From Oscillospiraceae bacterium (GTDB lineage: Bacteria; Bacillota; Clostridia; Oscillospirales; Oscillospiraceae), in assembly GCA_902799075.1 (NCBI GenBank), contig CADBYZ010000007.1, positions 1 to 37,004 of the forward strand: a DNA stretch of 37,004 nt, written 5' to 3'. The position numbers were made by a program, and so were the translations under genes. The notes under the pieces are model-generated. The model did no database searches. It saw only the letters and a list, made by a program, of their open reading frames with translations, and was not told the origin of the DNA. This document shows positions 15,746 to 23,171 of the stretch, in pieces (position 1 is the first letter of the stretch; each line of letters starts with the position of its first letter).

Positions 15746-16840
15746 TCATTGTATTCTGTGAAGATAGCGCAGGTGCTCCCCCGCGTCCCCGCTCACGGCG
15801 GCGCGGATTTCTTTTATCATGTCGGCGGCTGCGGAGGAGCGCTGAAACATGCTCATCTCCGTACACCAGACGTCGCCCTCCCGCACGGCCTTGAAGTCCC
15901 CCAGCAAGGGGTGTTGGGAAAGGAAGCTGTCCATGTCTGTCACATCGCCCGCGACAGTGGAGTTGTAGATGAGCACATCCGCATCCCGCGCCTGAGCGTA
16001 GAAGGATTCCATCTGGATGGTCTCGGTGGAAAGGGCGTTGTCGGATGGGGGCAGCTCGGTGACGGCGGTCTCGGCCCCCGCAAGCTCGATCATGCGGGTG
16101 ATGTAGTCCGCCTGCCGCCGCACAACCACGCCGCCGTTTGCGGTGATGTGGAAGAAGGCGACGCTTTTATGGAGGGGTTCCAGCTTCTCCACGCTACCGT
16201 AGGTTTCCAACTGGCGGTCAAAGAAGGCATTCGCTTCAGCCTGCTTTCCGCACAGAAGGCCGTAGAGCTTGATCCACTCCACGCGCCCCAGGGGGTGGGG
16301 CTCATAGCTGGAATACTCGATCAGCACCGGAAAGCCCAGCGCCTCCAGCTTCTCTTTTGTGGCGGGGTTGTGGAGGATCATGGTGTTTTCCACCACAAGG
16401 TCACAGCCCTCAGTCAGCAGCGCCTCGTAATCCGGGGCGCTGTATTTGCCGATGTAAGCAATTTGTTCAGTCCCCACTGCCTCGCGCAGTTCGGGAATGC
16501 GCCAGGAGGGGGCGTCCGTGGAAGTAAAGCGCACCGTGTCCAGGGCGTCCATCTGCAAAAACAGATCGGGCACAGAGGAGCTTGCCAGATAGATATTCTG
16601 CGCCGGGACGGAAATGCGCGGCAGCTTTTCCAGCCCCTCCGGGACAGAAGCACCCGCAGGCTGGAGCACGAAAGCCTGATCCCCCGCTCTAAGCAAAGCC
16701 GCGCCGCCCGCGTAGTAGTCCACAGAAAAATTTTCTGCGTATTGAAGCTCCATGCTTCCGGTCGGCTCCTCCGCCGATGCGCTGCCGCAAAGGAACGTTA
16801 ACGTCAGCAGTGCCGCCAGCACACACAGCAGGCGCCTCAC
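15746..16840 (-). CDS. Metal-chelate/corrinoid ABC transporter binding protein, FepB/BtuF type
   Basis: A 364-residue exported protein. The signal peptide ends near residue 23 (GSASA then EE); a Cys at residue 18 is not in a good lipobox, so membrane anchoring is uncertain. The remainder has the two-lobed class III binding-protein pattern, with a first-lobe segment CDLVVENTMI, a YEPHPLGRVEWIK stretch and a C-terminal ADVLIYNSTV. It starts with GTG at 16840, overlapping the stop of the NEAT-like gene, with GGAGG seven bases upstream. It would deliver its ligand to the permease coded next. The preceding genes for a secreted chelatase and a secreted NEAT-like protein suggest the ligand is a tetrapyrrole or its metal. 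Confidence 0.85.
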   Translation of the reverse strand: MRRLLCVLAALLTLTFLCGSASAEEPTGSMELQYAENFSVDYYAGGAALLRAGDQAFVLQPAGASVPEGLEKLPRISVPAQNIYLASSSVPDLFLQMDALDTVRFTSTDAPSWRIPELREAVGTEQIAYIGKYSAPDYEALLTEGCDLVVENTMILHNPATKEKLEALGFPVLIEYSSYEPHPLGRVEWIKLYGLLCGKQAEANAFFDRQLETYGSVEKLEPLHKSVAFFHITANGGVVVRRQADYITRMIELAGAETAVTELPPSDNALSTETIQMESFYAQARDADVLIYNSTVAGDVTDMDSFLSQHPLLGDFKAVREGDVWCTEMSMFQRSSAAADMIKEIRAAVSGDAGEHLRYLHRIQ

Positions 16841-17685
16841 GGGGCCGCCTCCAGACTGGATGAGTCAAACAGCAGCGTGTAGCTGACCTCATGCGGCTCA
16901 CTCATGGCGACGGTGTCGGCAATGACGGGCATGGGCCGGTCAAAGTACAGCACCGGGATCACGAAGGCGGAATTGTCCTCGTTGGGAACGGGCAGGAGCT
17001 TCTCCCCTTCCACCTTCATGTAATCATAGTTTTTGCTGCTCCAGCCGATGACGGCGGTGCACTGCCCGTTCTCCACCGTGAGTGGGGTGGGGCTTTGCAC
17101 TTTCGCTTTGCCGCTGCCGCCGGAGAGGGTGACGGCGACCATGTAGCGCCCGTCTTCAACGCCCAGGCTTTCAGCGGTGGTGAAGAAACCTTCACGGAAG
17201 GCGGACACGGGCAGGGAGTCCGCGCGGAACAGCAAGCTGCGGTCATACCACAGCTCCTTATTCTTGCTGTAGGCGGCGCAGGGGACGGGGGCGTCCAGCG
17301 CCTCCACGGGGATGGTAAAGGTCATGGCCCCGTTTTCGTCTTCCACGGGCTCGACCCAGGCGTCTTTGGAAGCCGCCTCTTCGGCAGAACCGGGCCAGAC
17401 ATACAGGAAGCTTTTGCTGCCCATGGTGAGCGTGACTTCCATGCGGCCGTCCGCCACTCGGAGCATGGCGCTTTCGATGCGGAACATGGAGGAGCTGCTT
17501 TTGAAGGAGACCGGGTACTCGCCGTCCACAAGGTCTGCGGCGTAAACCGGCGTCATGCCTGGCTCTGTCACATCCTCCACCGTGGTCATTTGGGAGGCGT
17601 CTGCCACGCCCCCCTCCGCATAAGCGGAGAGGGCGAGGCCCGACAGGGTCAGCATACAGAGGACCAGGGACAAAACGCGTTTCAT
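16837..17685 (-). CDS. Secreted protein with two NEAT-like domains
   Basis: A 282-residue protein with a signal peptide (cleavage near residue 23, AYA then EG). Two related domains of about 105 residues follow, at about 51-158 and 175-278. Each starts with DGxYxV, has SPxxL/SAMLRV then an NG/DG turn, a SKxFxY/SKNYDY stretch, and ends in YDRSLLFR or VSYTLLFD. This resembles haem-binding NEAT domains, whose last strand carries the haem-ligating Tyr, but the match is by eye and loose. No sorting signal or membrane anchor is seen at the C-terminus. The ATG at 17685 is preferred over GTG at 17691 because AGGTG lies eight bases from it. Its place between an exported CbiK and a binding protein suggests that it captures a tetrapyrrole outside the cell. 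Confidence 0.6.
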   Translation of the reverse strand: MKRVLSLVLCMLTLSGLALSAYAEGGVADASQMTTVEDVTEPGMTPVYAADLVDGEYPVSFKSSSSMFRIESAMLRVADGRMEVTLTMGSKSFLYVWPGSAEEAASKDAWVEPVEDENGAMTFTIPVEALDAPVPCAAYSKNKELWYDRSLLFRADSLPVSAFREGFFTTAESLGVEDGRYMVAVTLSGGSGKAKVQSPTPLTVENGQCTAVIGWSSKNYDYMKVEGEKLLPVPNEDNSAFVIPVLYFDRPMPVIADTVAMSEPHEVSYTLLFDSSSLEAAP

Positions 17686-17687
17686 TC

Positions 17688-18641
17688 TCACTTCACCTCA
17701 AGTCCGGCAGAGGCCATGGCCTCGCGGGTATGTTCGACAAAGAGGCTGCACACCTCGGGAAGCTGGCCCAGGCCCTCGACCACGCACTCGACCTGATAGC
17801 CCGCGGCTTCAAAGATGCTCTTCCAGCTGTCGTCATCGTCGCCCGCCATGTCGTTGTTTGCGTGGTCACCGGCAACGATCATCAGGGGACGCAGCACAAC
17901 ACGCTCATACTTGCCTGCCTTGACCATTTTCAGCACGTCCTCGACACTGGGCTCAGCCTCGACGGTGCCGATGTAATAGTGCTCGCAGCCCGCCTCGGAG
18001 AGGATGGTCTGCATCTTGGCATAGACGCTGTTGGACTCGGCCTCGGTGCCGTGGCCCATGAAGCAGACGGCGGTCTTGCCGTCGTCATACTGTGCGGTGG
18101 CGTTCACGATGGCCTCAGCCACCATGTCAAAGTCCGCTTCGGTATTGAGCAGGGGCTCAGCCAGGACGATTTTGTCAAAGGCGTCGGCGTACTCGGCAAG
18201 CTCGTTCTTGAGATCGGTGTACTCAAAGCCGTGCATCAGGTGGGTCGGCTGCACGACGAGGGTCTTGACGCCGTTGTTTGCGGCGCGTTCCAGAGCTTCA
18301 GATACGTTGTCGATCTTCACGCCGTCACGCTTGAGCACATGGTCAATGATGATCTGGCTGGTAAAGGCGCGGCGCACACTCCAGTCGGGGAAGGCTTTTT
18401 CAAGGGCTTCCTCGATGGCGCCGATGGTGAGACGGCGGCTGTCGTTGTAGCTGGTGCCGAAGGAGACGACCAGCAGCTCCTTCTCGCCGATGTTGTCGGT
18501 GTTGCGGGGATCGTCCAGCGACGCGTCGCCGGTGTTGTAGTTCTCTTCTTCTTCACTCTCCGCCATGGCAGGGGCGGCGGCAGTGCAAACCAGCATGACG
18601 AGCATGCAGGCCGTCAGGATCAGGGACATCAGTTTTTTCAT
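17688..18641 (-). CDS. cbiK: Exported CbiK-family sirohydrochlorin cobaltochelatase
   Basis: A 317-residue chelatase with an N-terminal signal peptide (cleavage near residue 27, AMA then ES) and an acidic linker to about residue 50; the mature part matches CbiK. Candidate metal-binding His residues are H134 (QPTHLMHG), H197 (FMGHGTE) and H260 (VAGDHANND). CbiK puts cobalt into sirohydrochlorin in the cytosol, yet this copy should act outside the membrane. A periplasmic CbiK is known in Desulfovibrio vulgaris, linked to iron/haem transport, so there is precedent. AGGAG serves the ATG at 18641, which overlaps the cbiJ stop. The next four genes are a secreted NEAT-like protein and an ABC importer, so a role in metal or tetrapyrrole capture is more likely than the biosynthetic step. 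No second chelatase gene is in the window. Confidence 0.85.
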   Translation of the reverse strand: MKKLMSLILTACMLVMLVCTAAAPAMAESEEEENYNTGDASLDDPRNTDNIGEKELLVVSFGTSYNDSRRLTIGAIEEALEKAFPDWSVRRAFTSQIIIDHVLKRDGVKIDNVSEALERAANNGVKTLVVQPTHLMHGFEYTDLKNELAEYADAFDKIVLAEPLLNTEADFDMVAEAIVNATAQYDDGKTAVCFMGHGTEAESNSVYAKMQTILSEAGCEHYYIGTVEAEPSVEDVLKMVKAGKYERVVLRPLMIVAGDHANNDMAGDDDDSWKSIFEAAGYQVECVVEGLGQLPEVCSLFVEHTREAMASAGLEVK

Positions 18642-19405
18642 TTCGTTTCTCCTTGTTTTTCAATATTTGCATCGCGTATACGCGTTTTGCACAGATTTAA
18701 GACTTCGCAGAAGGGTAAGCCGCTGTCCGCGGGGCGGCGCAGAACGATGAGCTGCGCGCCGGTCTCTTTGGCAGCCCGCGCCTTTTCGGGAAAGCCGCCG
18801 GGGCCGCCGCCGTCCTTGGTGACGACATAGCGCACGCCGTACTGCCGGATGGTCGCGGCGTTCAGCTCGGCCGTAAACGGGCCCTGCATGGCGATCACAT
18901 TGCGGTGCGGGATGCCCAGCGCTTCGCAGGCGTTCAGCGCCTCATGGCTCGGCAGGACGCGGGGAATCAGGCGCTCGGGGTCAAGGTCCGCGCAGGCCGA
19001 CAGCTCCCTGGCCCCGGTGGTGAGCAGTACCCGGCCCTCACGCTCCCTGAGCCATGCCGCCGCCTCCGGGGCGCTGTCAAACACAAGAGCCCCCTCCGCC
19101 TCACAGGCGGGGCGCAGAAGGCGGATATATTCCACCTTTGCCTCCCCGCAGGCGGTCTTCACGGATTGGCTCACATGGCTTGCGTAGGGGTGGGTGGCGT
19201 CAACACAGAGGGCGGCGTCGCTCAAAAGCCGCTGCTTTTCCTCGGCACTCAGGGGGCCGATTCGGGTCATAACACCGGGGATGGTCCCCTGCTCCTCCCC
19301 GCCGTACTCGGTGGCGACGCAGACCGTGACCGAGGCTCCCGCCTCCGCGAGCAGCTTTGACAGTTCCCGTCCTTCGGTGGTGCCGCCGAAAATCACGATC
19401 TTCAT
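18638..19405 (-). CDS. cbiJ: Cobalt-precorrin-6A reductase
   Basis: A 255-residue NAD(P)H-dependent reductase, usual length. It reduces a double bond of cobalt-precorrin-6A to give precorrin-6B, the substrate of CbiT. The nucleotide-binding start MKIVIFGGTTEGRELSKLL and the DATHPYASHVSQS segment near residue 70 are hallmarks of CbiJ/CobK. The C-terminal VVTKDGGGPGG segment is also conserved. The ATG overlaps the cbiH stop (ATGA), and the TGA overlaps the cbiK start, so translation is coupled on both sides. The enzyme is cytosolic. Confidence 0.93.
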   Translation of the reverse strand: MKIVIFGGTTEGRELSKLLAEAGASVTVCVATEYGGEEQGTIPGVMTRIGPLSAEEKQRLLSDAALCVDATHPYASHVSQSVKTACGEAKVEYIRLLRPACEAEGALVFDSAPEAAAWLREREGRVLLTTGARELSACADLDPERLIPRVLPSHEALNACEALGIPHRNVIAMQGPFTAELNAATIRQYGVRYVVTKDGGGPGGFPEKARAAKETGAQLIVLRRPADSGLPFCEVLNLCKTRIRDANIEKQGETK

Positions 19406-20130
19406 GCGCGATACCCCCGGGGCGTCACCATTCTGCCCGCGATCTCCCGGGTCTGTGTGGAACCGATAAAGACGGTGGTGAACATGTCCGCCTCAGTCTC
19501 GCACAGGGAATTGAGGTCAAGGACGCGAAAGCTCTCCCCCTCCCTGCCGATCCTTCTGGCAAGGCCGCAGACGGTGGCGCCATCCAGTTCTTCCAGCAGA
19601 ATGTCGCAGGCTCGCTTGAGATAGTCCGCTCGGTGCCTGGATGCCGGGTTATACAGGCAGATCGCAAAATCCCCACGTGCCGCCATCCTGAGGCGCTTTT
19701 CGATGATCGTCCAGTCGGTGAGGCGGTCCGAGAGGGAGATGACGCAGAAATCGTGCCCCAGCGGCGCGCCGAGAAGCGCAGCGCCTGAGAGGGCCGCCGT
19801 CACACCGGGGATGATCTCCACCTTGGCTTCGGGGTACTCAGGCGCAAGCTCCAGCACCGGGCCCGCCATGCCGTAGACGCCCGCGTCCCCGCTGCACACA
19901 AGGGCGACGGTCTTGCCCAACGTCGCCTGCTCCAGACAATACCGGCAGCGCGCAAGCTCCCCGGTCATGCCGGTGGTGTAGGTCTCCTTATCCGGGTACA
20001 GGGGCCTTAACAGCTCCACATAGAGCGTGTAGCCGCAGATGAGCTCCGCCCTGTCCAGCGCCGAACGCGCCGTGCCTGTGAGGCTTTGCGCGTCTCCCGG
20101 CCCCATGCCGATCACGTATAATTCAGCCAT
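19402..20130 (-). CDS. cbiH: Cobalt-precorrin-3 C17-methyltransferase
   Basis: A 242-residue SAM-dependent methyltransferase of the tetrapyrrole methylase fold. It methylates C17 with ring contraction to cobalt-precorrin-4. MAELYVIGMGPGD starts the first domain, and VCSGDAGVYGMAG and IPGVTAALSGAALLGAPLG are CbiH/CobJ signatures. The ATG at 20130 is used, six codons inside the longest frame, because family members begin there and a GGAG lies upstream. It overlaps the end of cbiG by 8 bases. There is no fused iron-sulphur or extra domain as found in some CbiH forms. Confidence 0.93.
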   Translation of the reverse strand: MAELYVIGMGPGDAQSLTGTARSALDRAELICGYTLYVELLRPLYPDKETYTTGMTGELARCRYCLEQATLGKTVALVCSGDAGVYGMAGPVLELAPEYPEAKVEIIPGVTAALSGAALLGAPLGHDFCVISLSDRLTDWTIIEKRLRMAARGDFAICLYNPASRHRADYLKRACDILLEELDGATVCGLARRIGREGESFRVLDLNSLCETEADMFTTVFIGSTQTREIAGRMVTPRGYRA

Positions 20131-21109
20131 CCTGCCAGCTCCAATCATAGTTTACATAACATTCTGCCGTTGCGAAGGTCACACCGCCGCAGGCGTATTT
20201 CTTCTCGATCAGTCTGCCGCCCGCGTCCAACACCGCCGCCCGCTCGCAGACGTTGTCCACGCCGGTGACGGATTTCACGAAGGCAGAGGCGGTAAACACG
20301 CCCTCCGCACCGCGCAGCTCTTCCGCGCTGTAAAAATGCAGGGGCCAGCCGTGAGCTTTGCAGAAGGCGAGAAGTCCCGCCTCGTCCCGCTTGAGGTCGA
20401 TGCTGGCAGCGCTTGTGAAAGCCTCCGGGAGAATGCCGCGCTCGGTACAAAAGGTTTTAAAAGCCTCGTTCAGCGCTTCACTGCTCGTACCGCGTTTACA
20501 GCCTATGCCGAGTGTCAGCACACGCGGGACAAGCTGCAAGGCATCGCTCTCCGTTCTTCGATTCGATACCAGCACGTCCCCAGGGGAGCCGAGGCGCACA
20601 TGCTCGGGTATGCTGCCGGTGACGGGATATGAGCAGTCGACCACGATATCCTCACCTCGCAGAAGTTTTGCGGACACCTGCTTGATCCGTTCCGGCTGCA
20701 AAACGATCATGCCCTGCTTTTTGGCCCAGAGGTCGACCGCAAAGAGGCCGTTTAAGTCCGTGGCGGTGGTGATGACCGCCTCGCCGCCGGTGATGGCCGC
20801 GACACGAAGGGCCAGCGCGTTTGCGCCGCCGAGGTGCCCCGACAGGAGCGGGATGACCCAGCGCCCGGTCTCGTCCACGCAGAGTACGGCGGGGTCTGTT
20901 GCCTTGCTTTTGATATACGGCGCAATGGAACGCACTGCGATCCCAGCCGCGCCGACAAAGATCAGGGCCTCGCGGTGTTTGAACGCTGTCTGCGTCCAGT
21001 CGGCAAGAGCTTCATCCTTGCGCACGGTGCCGCCGAGTTCGGCTGCCAGCCGTTCCGCCAGGGCTTTCCCGCGCGGCGTAAAGACGGTCAGGGCGATCCC
21101 TTCTCTCAT
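20123..21109 (-). CDS. cbiG: Cobalt-precorrin-5A hydrolase
   Basis: A 328-residue protein that opens the delta-lactone of cobalt-precorrin-5A with loss of acetaldehyde. The N-terminal half has IFVGAAGIAVRSIAPYI and PLLSGHLGGANALA, and the C-terminal CbiG domain starts at LTLGIGCKRGTSSEAL. The ATG at 21109 overlaps the cbiD stop (ATGA), with GGAGG eight bases upstream. The released acetaldehyde could in principle be reduced by a dehydrogenase such as the one at 7.2 kb, though nothing links them directly. The 3' end contains one copy of a recurrent TTTACATAA motif. Confidence 0.93.
   Translation of the reverse strand: MREGIALTVFTPRGKALAERLAAELGGTVRKDEALADWTQTAFKHREALIFVGAAGIAVRSIAPYIKSKATDPAVLCVDETGRWVIPLLSGHLGGANALALRVAAITGGEAVITTATDLNGLFAVDLWAKKQGMIVLQPERIKQVSAKLLRGEDIVVDCSYPVTGSIPEHVRLGSPGDVLVSNRRTESDALQLVPRVLTLGIGCKRGTSSEALNEAFKTFCTERGILPEAFTSAASIDLKRDEAGLLAFCKAHGWPLHFYSAEELRGAEGVFTASAFVKSVTGVDNVCERAAVLDAGGRLIEKKYACGGVTFATAECYVNYDWSWQDG
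20150..20159. repeat. Recurrent GTTTACATAA motif, copy in cbiG
   Basis: Exact copy of a 10-base AT-rich word that recurs in the cobalamin operon. Here the complementary strand codes Tyr-Val-Asn near the CbiG C-terminus. Confidence 0.5.
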
Positions 21110-22242
21110 GGCCCGTCCCTCCATTCGTCCAGCAGTTCCCGCGCCGTGTCCGTCAGGCCGAGAAGCCCAGCCTCGGAAGAGAACAGCAGCGCACCGATAC
21201 GCATGTCCCCCGCCCGGCGGGCAAGATGCTCCTGGATGACGCGCAGGAGACTATCCATCACCGTGTCCCGCAGTCCCGCGCGATCGAGTACATTGAGGCA
21301 GCCGTCGGTCGTGACCTCATTCATCAGGGCTCGGCAGGTGTCCGCGCCCGCGCCGCACAGGGCCGCGTGACAAACGAACAGCTCCCGGCGGCAGTCGGCG
21401 GTTTTGGAATGGGTGTTCATGATGCCGCCCGCAAGCTTCACAAGCTTGCCGATGTGCCCGATGAGGATGACCTCTTCAAAGCCCTCAAGCCGGGCCGCAT
21501 CAATAGCTTCCCCAATGTAATTGGAGCACTTGGCCCGCGGGACGGCGCTGAGCGCGGGGAGATTCTGCGTCAGGTAGTCCATGCCGTAATTCCCGGGCAG
21601 GAGGATCAGGCGCTTGTTTCCGTCTGCCGCCGCCTGGCGGATCTCCAGCGCGGTGGTCTCGACGATGGCGCGCTCGCTCATGGGCTCCACCACACCGGAG
21701 CTGCCGAGGATGGAGATGCCGCCCACGATGCCGAGCCGGGGGTTGAAGGTTTTTTTCGCGATCTTCTCTCCCTCCGGCGCGGAGATCACGATACGCACGC
21801 CGCCGGGATAACCGCAGGCAGCGCAGGCTTTTTCCGCCGCCTCACAGATCTGCCGCCTGGGAACGGCGTTGATGGCCGCCGCGCCCACCGGCTGGTCGAG
21901 CCCCGGCTTCGTCACGCGGCCCACGCCCGCGCCGCCGTCGATTTTGATGCCGCTGTCCGACTTCCCGGCGGAGGCGACGATCAGCATGCCGTCTGTCACG
22001 TCCGGGTCGTCCCCCGCGTCCTTGCGCACGGCGCAGAGGGCAATGTCCCCTTCCATATGGCACAGCTCCGGTTCAACTTCTACCGGCCAGCCCTTGGGCG
22101 TCATGACGCGCAAGGCAGCGGGGGCCTCGCCCGTAAGCAGGAGCCGCACCGCGCCGGAAGCCGCAAGGGCCGCACAGGTGCCGGTGGTATAGCCGCATCG
22201 CAGGAGCCTTGTCCCGCTGCGGACATAGTGCTCAAAGCTCAT
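21106..22242 (-). CDS. cbiD: Cobalt-precorrin-5B C1-methyltransferase
   Basis: A 378-residue protein of the CbiD family, which moves a methyl group from SAM to C1 of cobalt-precorrin-5B in the oxygen-independent pathway. Marks are the N-terminal LRCGYTTGTCAALAASGA, the DDPDVTDG segment, INAVPRRQI and IGHIGKLVKLAGGIMNTHSK. The presence of CbiD and CbiG defines the anaerobic rather than the aerobic route. The ATG overlaps the stop of the Cys-rich small gene (ATGA), and the stop overlaps cbiG. Confidence 0.95.
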   Translation of the reverse strand: MSFEHYVRSGTRLLRCGYTTGTCAALAASGAVRLLLTGEAPAALRVMTPKGWPVEVEPELCHMEGDIALCAVRKDAGDDPDVTDGMLIVASAGKSDSGIKIDGGAGVGRVTKPGLDQPVGAAAINAVPRRQICEAAEKACAACGYPGGVRIVISAPEGEKIAKKTFNPRLGIVGGISILGSSGVVEPMSERAIVETTALEIRQAAADGNKRLILLPGNYGMDYLTQNLPALSAVPRAKCSNYIGEAIDAARLEGFEEVILIGHIGKLVKLAGGIMNTHSKTADCRRELFVCHAALCGAGADTCRALMNEVTTDGCLNVLDRAGLRDTVMDSLLRVIQEHLARRAGDMRIGALLFSSEAGLLGLTDTARELLDEWRDGP

Positions 22243-22505
22243 GACTTGTCCCCCTGTTTGGCAAGGTCGCTGAGCTCAGGGAAGCGCTTCAGGACTGCCG
22301 CGTATCTTTCCCGATGATGGGGAAAACTGCATGCCTCACAGCTCTTGATGCCCTTCTCTGTGTAAACGAAGTTCCCACCGCATTTGTCGCCCAGCGTGTA
22401 CAGGGGGCAGTAGCAGAAAAGGCAGTTGAAGTCCTGCTCCGCAACGCCTGTGTGGCAGGGGAAAAACTCGCATTCTCTGTTTTGAAAAAACCGGTAATGT
22501 TTCAT
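22239..22505 (-). CDS. Cysteine-rich small metal-binding-like protein
   Basis: An 88-residue protein with nine Cys residues and a few His: ECEFFPCH, then FNCLFCYCPLY, then DKCGG, then SCEACSFPHH. The pattern fits the cysteine-rich small domain (zf-like) family noted near cobalamin genes in clostridia and methanogens; its function is not known to me. Binding a metal ion, possibly cobalt or an iron-sulphur cluster, is a fair guess. It starts 4 bases after the cbiC stop and overlaps cbiD by four bases, so it is a true operon member and not a chance frame. No signal peptide is present, so it should be cytosolic. Confidence 0.75.
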   Translation of the reverse strand: MKHYRFFQNRECEFFPCHTGVAEQDFNCLFCYCPLYTLGDKCGGNFVYTEKGIKSCEACSFPHHRERYAAVLKRFPELSDLAKQGDKS

Positions 22506-22508
22506 TGC

Positions 22509-23171
22509 TCAGCTCCAGCCCCTGGCTTTGGGGTCCAGCATATCCGTCGCGGTATAGATGAGGGCGTTGCAGATGGCGGCGGCGATGCTGCTGCCGCCCT
22601 TGCGCCCCATGGCGGCGACAGCGGGAACACCGTATTTCCCGCATGTCTCAAAAACGCGTTCCTTGGCCTCCACCACGTTCACGAAGCCCACCGGCGCCGC
22701 GATCACAAGCCGGGGGCGAAGCCCCGCCTCTATCCTCTCCGCAATGCGAAAGAGCGCCGTGGGGGCGTTGCCGACGGCGAGGATGGCGTCCGGGTGCTTT
22801 TCCGCCGCGTAGTCCATGGCGGCGACGGCGCGGGTGGTGCCGTTTTGTTTTGCGGTCTCGGCAATGAAGCTCTCCGCCATGAAGCAGTACGCCTCCCCGC
22901 CGAGTTTTTTGAGCCCCGGGCGGCTGATGCCCGCGAGGGCCATGTTGGTATCGGTCACGATCTCCGCGCCGCTCCGCAGGGTCTCCACCGCTTTCTGTAC
23001 CGCGCCGGGGGTGAAGCGCAGGTTTTCGGCATAGTCAAAGTCGGCGCTCGCGTGAATGCAGCGCATGACCACGGCGGCGTTCTCCGGCGGGAGCGTGATC
23101 CCCCGCACTCTGAGCTCCTGCGCGATGATGGCCATGCTGCCGCGCTCAATATCGGAAGGAAGTGTTTTCAT
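22509..23171 (-). CDS. cbiC: Cobalt-precorrin-8 methylmutase
   Basis: A 220-residue isomerase that shifts the methyl group from C11 to C12, giving cobyrinate. The catalytic His is in RCIHASADFDYAENL, and VGNAPTALFRIAERI and APVGFVNVVEAKE are family marks. The ATG at 23171 is chosen since GGAGG lies nine bases before it; an ATG two codons upstream is too close to that site. The gene overlaps the end of cbiP by 26 bases. Confidence 0.94.
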   Translation of the reverse strand: MKTLPSDIERGSMAIIAQELRVRGITLPPENAAVVMRCIHASADFDYAENLRFTPGAVQKAVETLRSGAEIVTDTNMALAGISRPGLKKLGGEAYCFMAESFIAETAKQNGTTRAVAAMDYAAEKHPDAILAVGNAPTALFRIAERIEAGLRPRLVIAAPVGFVNVVEAKERVFETCGKYGVPAVAAMGRKGGSSIAAAICNALIYTATDMLDPKARGWS

